A stretch of 64,000 bases of DNA from Leucobacter coleopterorum (lineage in GTDB: Bacteria; Actinomycetota; Actinomycetes; Actinomycetales; Microbacteriaceae). This document shows positions 49,595-59,176 of this stretch, piece by piece. Below the pieces are notes generated by a model, which saw only the letters and a list, made by a program, of their open reading frames with translations, searched no databases and was not told the DNA's origin. Each line of letters starts with the position of its first letter. Position 1 is the first letter of the stretch. The translations under genes and the position numbers were made by a program. The stretch covers positions 1,302,001 through 1,366,000 of the forward strand of contig NZ_CP049933.1 of assembly GCF_011382985.1 (NCBI RefSeq). Direction: 5' to 3'.

Positions 49595-50257
49595 GTGACC
49601 GCGCAGCGTATTAATCCGAGCATCCTTTCCGCCGACTTCGTGAACCTTGAGTCAGAGTTGAAGGCGATTCGTTCCGCCGACCTTGTGCACGTTGACGTGA
49701 TGGACAATCACTTTGTGCCAAATCTCACGATGGGGCCGCCGATTGTTGAGCGCATTCAAGCGGTGTCACCCATCCCGCTTGATGTGCACCTCATGATCTC
49801 GGATGCGGATCGCTGGGCACCGGGCTACGCAGAGCTTGGTGCCTACTCCGTGACGTTTCACGCCGAAGCCGCGGCCGATCCCGTGGCGCTCGCCCGTAAA
49901 ATTCGTGAGGTTGGTGCCCGCGCTGGCATCGCGCTCAAGCCCGGCACAGATCCTGAGCCATACCTCGAACTGCTGCCTGAGTTCGACCAGGTGCTGGTTA
50001 TGACGGTGGAGCCTGGTTTTGGAGGGCAATCATTTATGGCTGACATGATGCCAAAATTGCGCCGCTTTGCTGAGGCAAAGTCTAGGCAGGGGCTTGATCT
50101 TTGGTTGCAGGTAGACGGTGGTATTACGGTCGACACAATTGGGATCGCGGCCGAGGCTGGAGCCGATACGTTTGTTGCAGGCTCTGCAGTCTACGGTGGC
50201 GTTCCCGAGGATCGCATTGCCCAACTGCGTACCGCTGCGGCAGGACACGCACACTAA
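49595..50257 (+). CDS. rpe: Ribulose-phosphate 3-epimerase
   Basis: The 220-aa TIM barrel interconverts ribulose- and xylulose-5-phosphate. It has [33 protein letters not shown] (metal-binding His and Asp), [19 protein letters not shown] and VDGGI. In related genomes it follows rsmB directly; here an accessory block separates them and rpe has its own leaderless-type promoter. Confidence 0.96.
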   Translation: MTAQRINPSILSADFVNLESELKAIRSADLVHVDVMDNHFVPNLTMGPPIVERIQAVSPIPLDVHLMISDADRWAPGYAELGAYSVTFHAEAAADPVALARKIREVGARAGIALKPGTDPEPYLELLPEFDQVLVMTVEPGFGGQSFMADMMPKLRRFAEAKSRQGLDLWLQVDGGITVDTIGIAAEAGADTFVAGSAVYGGVPEDRIAQLRTAAAGHAH

Positions 50258-50293
50258 AAAACAGTCCGGAATCCAAGACACCGCAAGACAGGA

Positions 50294-50299
50294 TACGCT
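50294..50299 (+). promoter_or_regulatory. -10 hexamer of probable leaderless hisE promoter
   Basis: TACGCT is followed by six bases and GTG 50306. Confidence 0.5.
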
Positions 50300-50305
50300 A
50301 GACGA

Positions 50306-50569
50306 GTGAAATCCTTCGAAGAACTGTTCGCTGAGCTTGGCGAGAAGGCGTTGACCCGCCCGGAGGGTAGCGACACTGTCGCGCGGCTCGACGCCGGTGT
50401 GCACTCAATCGGCAAAAAGATTGTGGAGGAGGCCGCCGAAGTTTGGATGGCCGCCGAGTACGAGTCGAAAGACGCGTGCGCCGAGGAGATCAGCCAACTG
50501 CTGTACCACCTGCAGGTCATGATGCTCGCAAAGGGCATCAAACTCGAAGACGTGTACACGCATCTCTAG
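50306..50569 (+). CDS. hisE: Phosphoribosyl-ATP pyrophosphatase HisE
   Basis: The 87-aa all-alpha MazG-like enzyme does the second step of histidine synthesis. [37 protein letters not shown] contains the Glu/Asp metal-binding helices. Together with hisG, hisF and hisI it forms half of a split his pathway; hisA, hisB, hisC, hisD and hisH are not in the window. Confidence 0.95.
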   Translation: MKSFEELFAELGEKALTRPEGSDTVARLDAGVHSIGKKIVEEAAEVWMAAEYESKDACAEEISQLLYHLQVMMLAKGIKLEDVYTHL

Positions 50570-50603
50570 CGTCGGTGCGACGGTCCCCATCCGCAGCCGA
50601 CGC
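50569..50603. repeat. Inverted repeat between hisE and hisG
   Basis: GCGTCGG (50569-50575) and CCGACGC (50597-50603) flank a 21-base loop in the 94-bp gap. No T-tract follows. A regulatory role is only a guess. Confidence 0.3.
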
Positions 50604-50663
50604 CAGCCGCTGATTTCTCTACTCCGGCCGCGACACGGCCACCACGGAAGGATCCATTCGACC

Positions 50664-51506
50664 ATGCTGCGTATTGCCGTTCCCAACAAGGGTTCGCTCT
50701 CCGAAATTGCCGCCGAAATGCTCGCCGAGGCGGGCTATTCTGGACGTCGCGATAGTCGCACTCTCGTGCACACCGATGCTCGCAACGATGTCCAGTTCTT
50801 CTACCTGCGTCCTCGCGATATTGCGACCTACGTTGGTTCCGATGCACTCGACGTCGGCATTACGGGCCGGGATCTGCTGCTCGATTCCGGATCCAACGCC
50901 AGTGAAATTGCCGAGCTGGACTTTGCAGACTCTACGTTCCGTTTTGCTGCTCCCGCGGCTGGCGACATAGCTGAGATCGCTGACCTGAGAGGCCGTCGCG
51001 TCGCGACCAGTTACCCCAAGCTCGTAGATGACTTCTTGCGCTCACACGGGGTTGAGGCGACGCTCGTGCAGCTTGACGGTGCGGTCGAATCAGCTGTTGA
51101 ACTCGGTGTTGCTGACGCTGTCGCCGATGTGGTTTCGACCGGCGCGACGCTGCGTGCAGCCGGCCTCGAAATCTTCGGTCCCGTGATCCTCGAGTCGACC
51201 GCGGTGTTGATTCGCGGTGAATACGAGCACCCAGGTATTGCTCGCCTGCTACGTCGCTTGCGCGGTGTACTTGTAGCGCGCAAGTACGTGCTCATGGACT
51301 ACGATTTGCCGGTCGAGCAACTGGACGCCGCAATCGCGGTTGCCGGTGGCATCGAGTCACCCACTGTCTCGCCGCTGCGAGATGAGAAGTGGGTCGCCGT
51401 TCGGGTCATGGTGTGTGCTGACGAGGCAAACGAAGTCATGGATCGCCTCTACGATTTGGGTGCGAAGGCGATTCTCGTGACCGCTATCCACGCGGCGCGC
51501 CTGTAA
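50664..51506 (+). CDS. hisG: ATP phosphoribosyltransferase HisG (long form)
   Basis: The 280-aa enzyme starts histidine synthesis. It has [11 protein letters not shown] at the start, [10 protein letters not shown], the phosphoribosyl-binding [18 protein letters not shown], and a C-terminal regulatory ACT-like domain (about 210-280), marking the histidine-inhibited long form that needs no HisZ. ATG 50664 has only a distant GGAAGG. Confidence 0.96.
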   Translation: MLRIAVPNKGSLSEIAAEMLAEAGYSGRRDSRTLVHTDARNDVQFFYLRPRDIATYVGSDALDVGITGRDLLLDSGSNASEIAELDFADSTFRFAAPAAGDIAEIADLRGRRVATSYPKLVDDFLRSHGVEATLVQLDGAVESAVELGVADAVADVVSTGATLRAAGLEIFGPVILESTAVLIRGEYEHPGIARLLRRLRGVLVARKYVLMDYDLPVEQLDAAIAVAGGIESPTVSPLRDEKWVAVRVMVCADEANEVMDRLYDLGAKAILVTAIHAARL

Positions 51507-51521
51507 GAGATAGGGGCAGAC

Positions 51522-52312
51522 ATGTCAGTTGCAACACGTGTGATTCCATGCCTCGACGTTGCGGGTGGCCGCGTCGTGAAAGGCGTGAACTTTCTGAATT
51601 TGCGAGACGCGGGGACCCGGTTGAACTGGCCGCGCGCTACGCAGAGCAGGGTGCCGACGAACTCACCTTTCTTGACGTCACCGCAACCGTCGACGACCGC
51701 TCAACCACTTACGATGTGGTGCAGCGTACCGCCGAACAGGTTTTCATTCCGCTCACCGTGGGTGGGGGCGTGCGCAAGGTCGACGACGTTGCCCGATTGC
51801 TCGCTGTTGGGGCCGATAAAGTCGGGATCAACAGCGGCGCAATCGCGAGGCCCGCGGTGATTGGTGAAATCGCTGACCGTTTTGGTGCGCAGGTGCTTGT
51901 GCTCTCTCTCGATGTGAAACGCAGTGACCGTACCCCCTCTGGTTTTGTGGTGACCACCCACGGAGGTAAGCATGAGACCGATCTCGACGCGCTGGAGTGG
52001 TGCAGCGAGGCGGTTGAGCGTGGCGCGGGAGAGCTGCTCGTTAACTCAATGGATGCTGACGGTACACTTGCGGGTTTTGACTTAGAACTGACGGCAGCGG
52101 TGCGGGAACTCGCGACGGTCCCGGTGATCGCCTCGGGTGGTGCTGGCAAACTTGAGCACTTCGCGCCGGCGATCGAGGCGGGAGCCGATGCCGTGCTGGC
52201 AGCCTCGGTCTTTCACGACGGCACGTTTACCGTTGGCCAAGTCAAGCAGGCCCTTGCTGATGCCGGGCACACTGTGCGGCTGACGAATACCAGTGCCGGG
52301 GCCTACGCATGA
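51522..52312 (+). CDS. hisF: Imidazole glycerol phosphate synthase subunit HisF (frameshifted)
   Basis: This TIM-barrel cyclase (about 263 aa repaired) acts with HisH. It has [19 protein letters not shown] with the catalytic Asp, [24 protein letters not shown] and [11 protein letters not shown]. The frame breaks at G-run 51611-51614; one G joins NLRDAG to [12 protein letters not shown] 51522 lies 15 bases after hisG; the stop overlaps hisI (ATGA). Confidence 0.93.
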
Positions 52313-52674
52313 ACCCCGTAGACCCCGTTCCTGCGGATCTCGTTTTCGATGCGAACGGCCTGATCCCCGCCATTATCCAAGACGACGAGTCGGGTGATGT
52401 GCTGATGCTTGCGTGGATGGATCACGAGGCAATACGACGTACGCTCACCACCGGTAGAGTGACCTTCTGGTCGCGCTCTCGCGGCGAATACTGGCGCAAG
52501 GGCGACACCTCTGGCCACAGGCAGTACGTTCGTAGCGTTGCCGCCGATTGCGACAGTGACACGCTGCTTGTGCGCGTCGTTCAAATTGGGGCGGCGTGTC
52601 ACACTGGCACCCCCAGTTGCTTCACAGACCGGCAGATTCCCGCGCTTGTGGGGGATCCAGACTCACCTGTCTAG
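52309..52674 (+). CDS. hisI: Phosphoribosyl-AMP cyclohydrolase HisI
   Basis: The 121-aa zinc enzyme opens the adenine ring in step three of histidine synthesis. It has [37 protein letters not shown] and CHTGTPSCF with the zinc cysteines. It is separate from hisE here and precedes trpE by 20 bases. Confidence 0.96.
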   Translation: MNPVDPVPADLVFDANGLIPAIIQDDESGDVLMLAWMDHEAIRRTLTTGRVTFWSRSRGEYWRKGDTSGHRQYVRSVAADCDSDTLLVRVVQIGAACHTGTPSCFTDRQIPALVGDPDSPV

Positions 52675-52694
52675 CGGCCATGGCGCGATAGGCT

Positions 52695-54290
52695 GTGACG
52701 GTGACTCTGACGACAACGCGAGCCGCCTTTGACGCTGCGCGTGCATCCCATGCCGTTCTTCCTGTGTGCCGCGAGATTTTCGCGGACGCTGACACGCCCG
52801 TCAGTATTTATCGCAAGGTGGCCGGTGGTCGCGCCGGAACGTTTTTGCTTGAATCGGCGGAACAGGGTGGGGTGTGGACTCGCTTCAGCTTTGTTGGAAC
52901 AGGCAGCTTCGGGGTGCTCGGCGAGCGAGACGGCCGCGCTCACTGGGTGGCGAACCCTGATGATCAAAGCCTGTCTGAAGAGAGACTGCTGCTGGGCGGC
53001 GTGAGCGAACTCGCGCCAGTGGAAGCGCTGCGCGCCGTGTATGAGCGTTGGAGGTCACCCCAAGTTGAGGGATTGCCTCCGCTCGCGAGTGGTTTTGTCG
53101 GTTATGTGGGCTGGGACACGGTGCAGCAGTTTGAGCGCATCGAGGGTGGTGCTGTGGCAGCTGGCTCAGGGCCGGGCCTGCCTACCCAGGGCCTGAGCTT
53201 TGTGTCCGAACTTGTGGTGATTGACCATCGCGAGGGTTCCGTGGTGCTGTTGGTGAATGTGCTCAACGACGATGAGACCGTCTCAGGTAACGATCAGTGG
53301 GCATACGCACAGGCCCGGCTCGACTCATTGCAGGCCACCCTTGCTGCTCCGGCGTCATCGCCGCTGGGGGCGCTTGACCCGGATGCGATGCCGTATCCAA
53401 CTCGCCGCACGACGAGTGCTGAGTTCATGGAGACTGTCAATACAGCGAAGCGCCACATTGTTGACGGCGACATTTTTCAGGTTGTACCCTCCCAGCGTTT
53501 CGAGCAGGAGTGCTTGGCTGATCCGCTCGACGTCTACCGGGTGTTGCGCCACCTAAACCCGAGTCCTTACCTCTACCTATTGCAGCTCGAAGACAACGAG
53601 GGCCGCCCGTTTGCAGTTGTGGGGTCGAGCCCCGAGGCGCTCGTGACAGTCCAAGAGAATGGACACGCGATCACGCACCCGATTGCTGGTTCGCGCCCGC
53701 GTGGGGCGACGATTGAAGAGGATCAGCAGCACGAGCGTGAACTGCTCGCAGATGAGAAGGAGCGGGCCGAGCACCTTATGCTCGTGGATCTTGCGCGCAA
53801 CGACCTGTTGCGGGTTTGCCAGCCCGACTCGGTGGAGGTCACCGAGTTCATGCGAATCGAACGTTTTAGCCACATCATGCACATCGTGTCTACTGTTGAG
53901 GGGCAGGTGAGCGAGGGGAATAACCCCGTTGACGTATTCCGCGCCACGTTCCCCGCTGGCACACTCTCTGGAGCCCCAAAACCGCGTGCTTTGCAGATTA
54001 TCAACGAACTCGAGCCCGTCCCTCGTGGTGTCTACGGTGGAGTCGTTGGCTATTTTGGCCTCGGCGGTGCCGCTGATCTGGCGATTGCGATCCGCACAGC
54101 AACGATTCGTGACGGCATCGCGGTTGTGCAGGCGGGTGCCGGAATTGTTGCGGATTCCGTCCCTGAGACCGAGGATGCGGAGTGCCTCAGTAAAGCAGCC
54201 GCACCTCTGAGAGCGGTCGCCGTGGCAAACACATTGCGCCCATTGATCACCGGACTACAGACGAGTGTGGAGGGAAGCAATGCGCGCTAA
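52695..54290 (+). CDS. trpE: Anthranilate synthase component I TrpE
   Basis: The 531-aa chorismate-utilising enzyme makes anthranilate with a TrpG glutaminase encoded elsewhere. It shows FQVVPSQRFEQE, NPSPYLYLLQLED, PIAGSRPRG, ERAEHLMLVDLARND, and GTLSGAPKPRALQIINELEP. The N-terminal feedback-site region has LLESAEQGG, where most enzymes have LLES. No leader peptide is found in the 20-base gap after hisI, unlike the solo trpB. Confidence 0.96.
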   Translation: MTVTLTTTRAAFDAARASHAVLPVCREIFADADTPVSIYRKVAGGRAGTFLLESAEQGGVWTRFSFVGTGSFGVLGERDGRAHWVANPDDQSLSEERLLLGGVSELAPVEALRAVYERWRSPQVEGLPPLASGFVGYVGWDTVQQFERIEGGAVAAGSGPGLPTQGLSFVSELVVIDHREGSVVLLVNVLNDDETVSGNDQWAYAQARLDSLQATLAAPASSPLGALDPDAMPYPTRRTTSAEFMETVNTAKRHIVDGDIFQVVPSQRFEQECLADPLDVYRVLRHLNPSPYLYLLQLEDNEGRPFAVVGSSPEALVTVQENGHAITHPIAGSRPRGATIEEDQQHERELLADEKERAEHLMLVDLARNDLLRVCQPDSVEVTEFMRIERFSHIMHIVSTVEGQVSEGNNPVDVFRATFPAGTLSGAPKPRALQIINELEPVPRGVYGGVVGYFGLGGAADLAIAIRTATIRDGIAVVQAGAGIVADSVPETEDAECLSKAAAPLRAVAVANTLRPLITGLQTSVEGSNAR

Positions 54291-54857
54291 ACCACTGGTT
54301 CTGCTCGGGATCGCCGCCGCGGGCGCTGCTTCGTTGCTGGCGGGTTCGCAGGCCTGGGTGTCATTTATGCTTGAGGGCGTCCACAAAGTCGAGACAGTGC
54401 CGGGGCAAGATATTAACCCGGCACTCACACCACTTGCCCTCGCTCTTGTTGCCGCAGCCCTTGCGCTCACGATCGCCGGTCCGGTGTTTCGGAGGGTGCT
54501 CGGTGTGCTGGTAGCGTCGCTGGGTGCTGGATCGGCTGCCCTTACATGGAGTGCACTTGTTTCCCCCTTAGCGCCATCTCTGGCAAAGTAACGGAGCTCA
54601 CCGGTATTACGGGGACCACATCGGAAGCGGCCATCGTCTGGTCAGAGGTGTCACCCTGGAGCTACGTCACCCTCGTGCTCGGGGTCGTGGCAGCGTTGCT
54701 CGGGATCACCGTTGTTGTTTGGGGTGGACGCTGGGGATCGGCGGGACGTAAGTATGACGCCGAGCGCAAGCGCCAAGAGTGCAAAGCTGACGGCCCCGAC
54801 CGCATCTCCGACTGGGATGCGCTCAGCGACGGCGACGATCCAACACAACCGCAGTAA
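54280..54857 (+). CDS. Trp biosynthesis-associated membrane protein (frameshifted)
   Basis: This protein (about 192 aa repaired) has four hydrophobic helices and the SQAWVSF motif after helix 1, the pattern of the Trp-operon membrane protein family found next to trpE in actinobacteria; function unknown. The frame breaks in the C-run 54563-54567; one C joins TWSALVSP to LSAISGKVTELTG. ATG 54280 overlaps the trpE end and follows GGAGGGA. Confidence 0.82.
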
Positions 54858-54961
54858 CTGCGGTGAGCGGTCGCCAAACTCAGCGCGCAGCCGCCAGCGG
54901 CTCAAGAAGCTGAGAATATCCGGTAGGCTTGAGTCGTTCACTTCGCATCTAGAGGAGATTC

Positions 54962-55195
54962 ATGAGTACCCAGCACGGAGACCCCGGCCACGGCGATTCA
55001 CCCGCCGCATGGACAGCAGTTATCGTGATGCTTCTTGGCGTCGCAGCTGGTGCAGTCTTCTTCTTCCTGCACATCCCAGTCGGCGTTTACGCCTGTGTTG
55101 GTGTTGTGGTTCTGGGTGCACTGCTCGGTTTTGTGCTCTCGAAGGCCGGGTACGGTGTCAACGGGCCAAAGTATTCGCCCAAGACACACGAGTAA
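54962..55195 (+). CDS. Small membrane protein with HGDSPAAW motif (DUF6704-like)
   Basis: The 77-aa protein has an N-terminal His/Gly-rich stretch (STQHGDPGHGDSPAAWTAV), two transmembrane helices and a short tail KYSPKTHE. Such proteins with the HG...SPAAWTAV opening occur between trpE and trpC in many actinobacteria; function unknown. ATG 54962 follows AGAGGAG. The 104-bp gap upstream has no other gene. Confidence 0.8.
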   Translation: MSTQHGDPGHGDSPAAWTAVIVMLLGVAAGAVFFFLHIPVGVYACVGVVVLGALLGFVLSKAGYGVNGPKYSPKTHE

Positions 55196-55196
55196 G

Positions 55197-55966
55197 TTGC
55201 TGCAGCAACTCCTCGCCGGCTCGCTCGAAGACGCAGCCACTAGGAGGCAACAGCGTCCGTTCTCGGAGGTTGAGGCCGAGGCGCTGGCGCGTCCTGTTGC
55301 GCTAGACGTGCTCGAAGCGCTCTCTCCGGCGGAACACATTAAGGTCATCGCCGAGGTGAAGCGGGCTAGTCCTTCCCGTGGCGACCTGGCAGAGATCGCC
55401 GAACCTCGCGCCCTTGCCGCCCAGTACGAAGCTGGTGGGGCAAGCGTAGTCAGCGTATTGACCGAGGAGCGAAAGTTTAAGGGATCACTCGCCGATCTCG
55501 AAGACGTGCGCAAGGCTGTGAGCATTCCGGTGCTGCGCAAGGACTTTATTGGCGATGAGTACCAGTTGCTTGAGGCACGTGCCGCCGGCGCCGATCTTGC
55601 GCTGCTCATTGTTGCGGCACTTCCGCAAGCGACCTTGGAACGCCTCTATGCTTTCACCCGAGAACTGGGAATGACCCCGCTCGTCGAAACCCACTCTGCT
55701 GACGAGGTCGCGCGTGCCGTTGATCTTGGTGCTCAGTTGATCGGCGTGAATGCGAGGGATCTCTCCACATTTGAGCTTGATCGTGATCTGTTCGGTCGTG
55801 TCGCTGACCAGATCCCGCGGGCGTTATTCGTGTGGCAGAGTCTGCGGTGCTCGATGTTACCGATGTGGTGCACTATCGCGAGGCCGGCGCTGACGTTGTG
55901 CTGGTTGGCGAAGCGCTCGTCACGAATGATCCCATTGCAACACTCTCTTCATATTTGAGCGTTTAA
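55197..55966 (+). CDS. trpC: Indole-3-glycerol phosphate synthase TrpC (frameshifted)
   Basis: This TIM barrel (about 256 aa repaired) converts CdRP to indole-3-glycerol phosphate. It has VIAEVKRASPSRGDL (catalytic Lys), LTEERKFKGSLADL, VLRKDFIGDEYQLLEARAAGAD, and VNARDLSTFE. The frame breaks at the C-run 55814-55816; one C joins DQIP to AGVIRVAESAV. The probable start is TTG 55197, one base after the preceding stop. Confidence 0.92.
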
Positions 55967-55980
55967 CCTGACAGGCAGAA

Positions 55981-57243
55981 ATGACAAACCAGCAATCCGA
56001 TGTAGTGGCGTCGCGAGCACCAGGCCAAGGCCTGAGAACTCAGACAGGCCCCTTCTTTGGCGAATTTGGTGGCAGGTTCATGCCCGAATCGTTGATCGCG
56101 GCACTCGACGAGGTGCAGCGCGCTTACGAGGCTTCCAAACAAGATCCTGAATTTGCTGCCGAGCTCGCTGAGCTGCACCGCAGCTACACGGGCCGCCCGT
56201 CCATTCTTACCGAGGTGCCTCGATTTGCGGAGCACGCGGGTGGTGCGCGCATTATCTTGAAGCGCGAAGACCTGAACCACACCGGTTCCCATAAGATCAA
56301 TAATGTCTTGGGTCAAGCCCTGCTCGTGAAGCGGCTCGGCAAGACCCGCCTCATCGCCGAGACGGGTGCGGGCCAGCACGGCGTGGCCACTGCGACAGCC
56401 GCCGCGCTTTTCGGCATGGAGTGCACAATTTACATGGGTGAGGTTGATACCGAACGGCAGGCACTCAACGTCGCGCGCATGCGGCTTCTCGGAGCCGAGG
56501 TCATTCCGGTAAAAACCGGTTCTCGCACGCTGAAGGACGCAATTAATGAGGCGTTTCGCGACTGGGTAGCAAACGTTGAGAACACTCACTATTTGCTCGG
56601 CACGGTCGGTGGGCCGCACCCGTTTCCCGAGATGGTGCGCGACTTTCACCGCTTTATTGGTGAGGAAGCCCGCGAGCAAGTCCTTGAACTTACGGGAAAG
56701 CTCCCCGATGCGGTAGCTGCCTGTGTAGGCGGCGGATCGAACGCAATTGGTATTTTCCACGCGTTTCTCGATGACGCCGATGTGGCTCTTTATGGCTTCG
56801 AGCCTGGCGGCCACGGCATCGAATCCGGTGAGCACGGTGCCACTCTTAGCGAGGGGCGTCCCGGAGTCTTTCACGGTACCAAGACTTACCTGCTGCAGGA
56901 CGAGGACGGGCAGACCAGGGAGTCGTACTCGATTTCTGCTGGCCTCGATTACCCGGGTGTTGGACCCGAGCATGCTTGGCTGAAAGACCTCGGTCGCGCG
57001 ACTTACGAGTCGGTGACCGATGACGAGGCAATGCAGGCGCTGCGACTCCTCAGCCGCACCGAAGGCATCATTCCGGCGATCGAATCGGCGCACGCTCTCG
57101 CGGGTGCAATCCGCATCGGCAAGAATCTCGGTCCAGACGCTGTGATTCTCGTGAACCTTTCTGGTCGTGGTGACAAAGACATGGTGATGGCAGGTCGGTA
57201 CTTCGGCCTGCTTGATGGCGATCAGACGGAGGTTATGGGATGA
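55981..57243 (+). CDS. trpB: Tryptophan synthase beta chain TrpB (operon copy)
   Basis: The 420-aa PLP enzyme pairs with TrpA. It has [29 protein letters not shown] (PLP Lys near residue 101), [30 protein letters not shown], and [10 protein letters not shown]. It lies 14 bases after trpC and overlaps trpA in an ATGA junction. A divergent paralogue at 40766-41971 is regulated separately. Confidence 0.97.
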   Translation: MTNQQSDVVASRAPGQGLRTQTGPFFGEFGGRFMPESLIAALDEVQRAYEASKQDPEFAAELAELHRSYTGRPSILTEVPRFAEHAGGARIILKREDLNHTGSHKINNVLGQALLVKRLGKTRLIAETGAGQHGVATATAAALFGMECTIYMGEVDTERQALNVARMRLLGAEVIPVKTGSRTLKDAINEAFRDWVANVENTHYLLGTVGGPHPFPEMVRDFHRFIGEEAREQVLELTGKLPDAVAACVGGGSNAIGIFHAFLDDADVALYGFEPGGHGIESGEHGATLSEGRPGVFHGTKTYLLQDEDGQTRESYSISAGLDYPGVGPEHAWLKDLGRATYESVTDDEAMQALRLLSRTEGIIPAIESAHALAGAIRIGKNLGPDAVILVNLSGRGDKDMVMAGRYFGLLDGDQTEVMG

Positions 57244-58034
57244 GTGCGCGTGAGTCCCAGGTTTCCCGGGTTATTCGAGAGGCGAACGAAAGTCGCCGAG
57301 GTGCGCTGATCGGTTACCTGCCCATCGGTTTCCCTGATCTCGACACAAGTGTTGAAGCGGCTATTGCGATGGCCCGTAACGGCGTCGACGTAATCGAGCT
57401 CGGCATCCCTTACTCTGACCCCGTCATGGACGGTGTTGTGATCCAGGAAGCAACTCTCACTGCGCTCAACGAGGGATTTCACGTCTCGCAAGCGTTTGAA
57501 GCCGTACGGCGCGTGCGCGAAGCCGTCGACACACCCGTGCTGATCATGACCTATTGGAATCCGGTCATGCAGTACGGGGTCGATCGTTTTGCTCAAGATC
57601 TTGCCGCGGCGGGTGGTGCTGGGCTCATTACCCCAGACATCACACCTGATTCCGCAGATGACTGGATCGTTGTCAGCGAAGCCCACGGCCTTGACCGCGT
57701 GTTCCTAGCGGCTCCCACCTCAGCAGATGATCGTCTCGAAATGATCGCCCGAAGTGCTACAGGATTCATCTACACGGTCTCGACGATGGGCATCACGGGG
57801 GAGCGAGCACAGCTTGACGCTGCTGCGCGTCGCCTCACTGAGCGCCTACGTGAGCACGGTGCCGAGCTTGCGTGTGTGGGGATTGGCATCTCCACAGCAG
57901 ATCAGGTTGCGGCAGCACTTGAGTATGCCGATGGCGCGATTGTTGGCACGGTGTTCGTTCGTGCACTGCGTGACGTTGGTGTTGAAGGTCTCGCCGCCAC
58001 CGTCCGAGAAATTGCTGCAGGAACAGTGCGATAG
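57240..58034 (+). CDS. trpA: Tryptophan synthase alpha chain TrpA
   Basis: The 264-aa TIM barrel cleaves indole-3-glycerol phosphate to indole. It has [24 protein letters not shown] (catalytic Glu and Asp), [32 protein letters not shown], and [11 protein letters not shown]. The ATG overlaps the end of trpB. It ends the trp cluster here; trpD and trpG are not in the window. Confidence 0.97.
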   Translation: MSARESQVSRVIREANESRRGALIGYLPIGFPDLDTSVEAAIAMARNGVDVIELGIPYSDPVMDGVVIQEATLTALNEGFHVSQAFEAVRRVREAVDTPVLIMTYWNPVMQYGVDRFAQDLAAAGGAGLITPDITPDSADDWIVVSEAHGLDRVFLAAPTSADDRLEMIARSATGFIYTVSTMGITGERAQLDAAARRLTERLREHGAELACVGIGISTADQVAAALEYADGAIVGTVFVRALRDVGVEGLAATVREIAAGTVR

Positions 58035-58125
58035 CGCACGCTAGGATTGATCCGTCCGTCTGAATGACGTGGCGGAACCAGCAAGCAGGATTCAGCGGCG
58101 ATAGTCGCCAGCGAAAGAGAAGTGA

Positions 58126-59160
58126 ATGATTCTCCCGTTCAGTATTCCGAGCCCGGATGTGCAGTACATCGACTTCGGCACGTACCAAATATTCGGTTTT
58201 ACGTTCTCGCCGGTCGTCCACTTCTATGCACTGTGCATTATCGTCGGCATCATCTTCGCTGGCATTTGGACGGCTCGCCGTCTTGGGCAGCGTGGTGGTG
58301 AACGCGGTGCAGTGTTCGACTTCATCGTTTGGTCGCTCGTCATGGGAATTGTTGGCGCGCGTCTCTACCACGTGGTAACCCACTGGGGTGATTTCTTCGG
58401 CCCAGACAAGAATCCGCTCGACGTCTTTGCGTTCTGGAAGGGCGGCATCGCGATCTTTGGTGCGCTGCTCGGCGGCGCGATCGGTGTGCTCATCGCATCA
58501 CGACTCACCGGTATTCGGTTCCTGTCCTTCGCTGACGCGCTTGTTCCCGGTCTGTTGCTTGCGCAGGCTATTGGCCGCTTGGGCAACTGGTTCAACCACG
58601 AGCTCTTCGGTGGCCCAACCACACTTCCATGGGGTCTCGAGATAGAGTCGAGCAACCCCGCGTTCCCGATCGGGCTTCCTGAGGGAACACTCTTCCACCC
58701 CACGTTCCTCTACGAGGCCGTGTGGAACATTCTGGGCATCATCGTGCTGCTGGCGATTGAGCGAAAGTGGCGTCCGCGCTGGGGCAAGTTCTTTGCCATG
58801 TACCTTATCTGGTACGGCATCGGACGAACCTTCACCGAGTCGCTGCGAGTGGACCCCAGCTTGCTGTTCCTCGGACAGCGAACCAACGTACTCGCTGCGG
58901 CGCTTGCGGCGGTGCTTGGCATCGTGATTCTCATCGTGCAGCACCGCCGTCACCCAGGCTTGGAGCCTTCTCCCTACCTGCCGGGCCGACAGAATCCCGC
59001 CGATGCCGTACTGAAGTACACCTCGAATCCTGACGAGTACTACCACGTGATTGACCGTGGAGAGAGGCCAACGGATGCATCGAACGATGAAGATCTTGAA
59101 CATGCCTCAGAAGAAGAGGCTGCCGCGGATACCGCACTAGCCAGCCCAACCAACTCCTAA
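58126..59160 (+). CDS. lgt: Prolipoprotein diacylglyceryl transferase Lgt
   Basis: The 344-aa polytopic enzyme attaches diacylglycerol to lipobox cysteines. It has GARLYHVVTHW, the Lgt signature GRLGNWFNHELFGGPT near residue 150, HPTFLYE and GIGRTFTESLR, and about seven helices. A hydrophilic C-terminal extension rich in Glu/Asp/Ala (about 280-344) is typical of actinobacterial Lgt. The 91-bp gap after trpA has no gene. ATG 58126 follows AAAGAGAAG. Confidence 0.95.
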   Translation: MILPFSIPSPDVQYIDFGTYQIFGFTFSPVVHFYALCIIVGIIFAGIWTARRLGQRGGERGAVFDFIVWSLVMGIVGARLYHVVTHWGDFFGPDKNPLDVFAFWKGGIAIFGALLGGAIGVLIASRLTGIRFLSFADALVPGLLLAQAIGRLGNWFNHELFGGPTTLPWGLEIESSNPAFPIGLPEGTLFHPTFLYEAVWNILGIIVLLAIERKWRPRWGKFFAMYLIWYGIGRTFTESLRVDPSLLFLGQRTNVLAAALAAVLGIVILIVQHRRHPGLEPSPYLPGRQNPADAVLKYTSNPDEYYHVIDRGERPTDASNDEDLEHASEEEAAADTALASPTNS

Positions 59161-59176
59161 GCAGCAGGGAAGTTAC

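Noticed and set aside
55963..57093. Open frame of 376 codons on the minus strand
   Set aside because: It is the antisense shadow of trpB, with no start context or protein-family features.
40766..57243. Two trpB genes as an assembly duplication
   Set aside because: The proteins differ throughout (401 versus 420 aa) and have different neighbours and control, so they are true paralogues.
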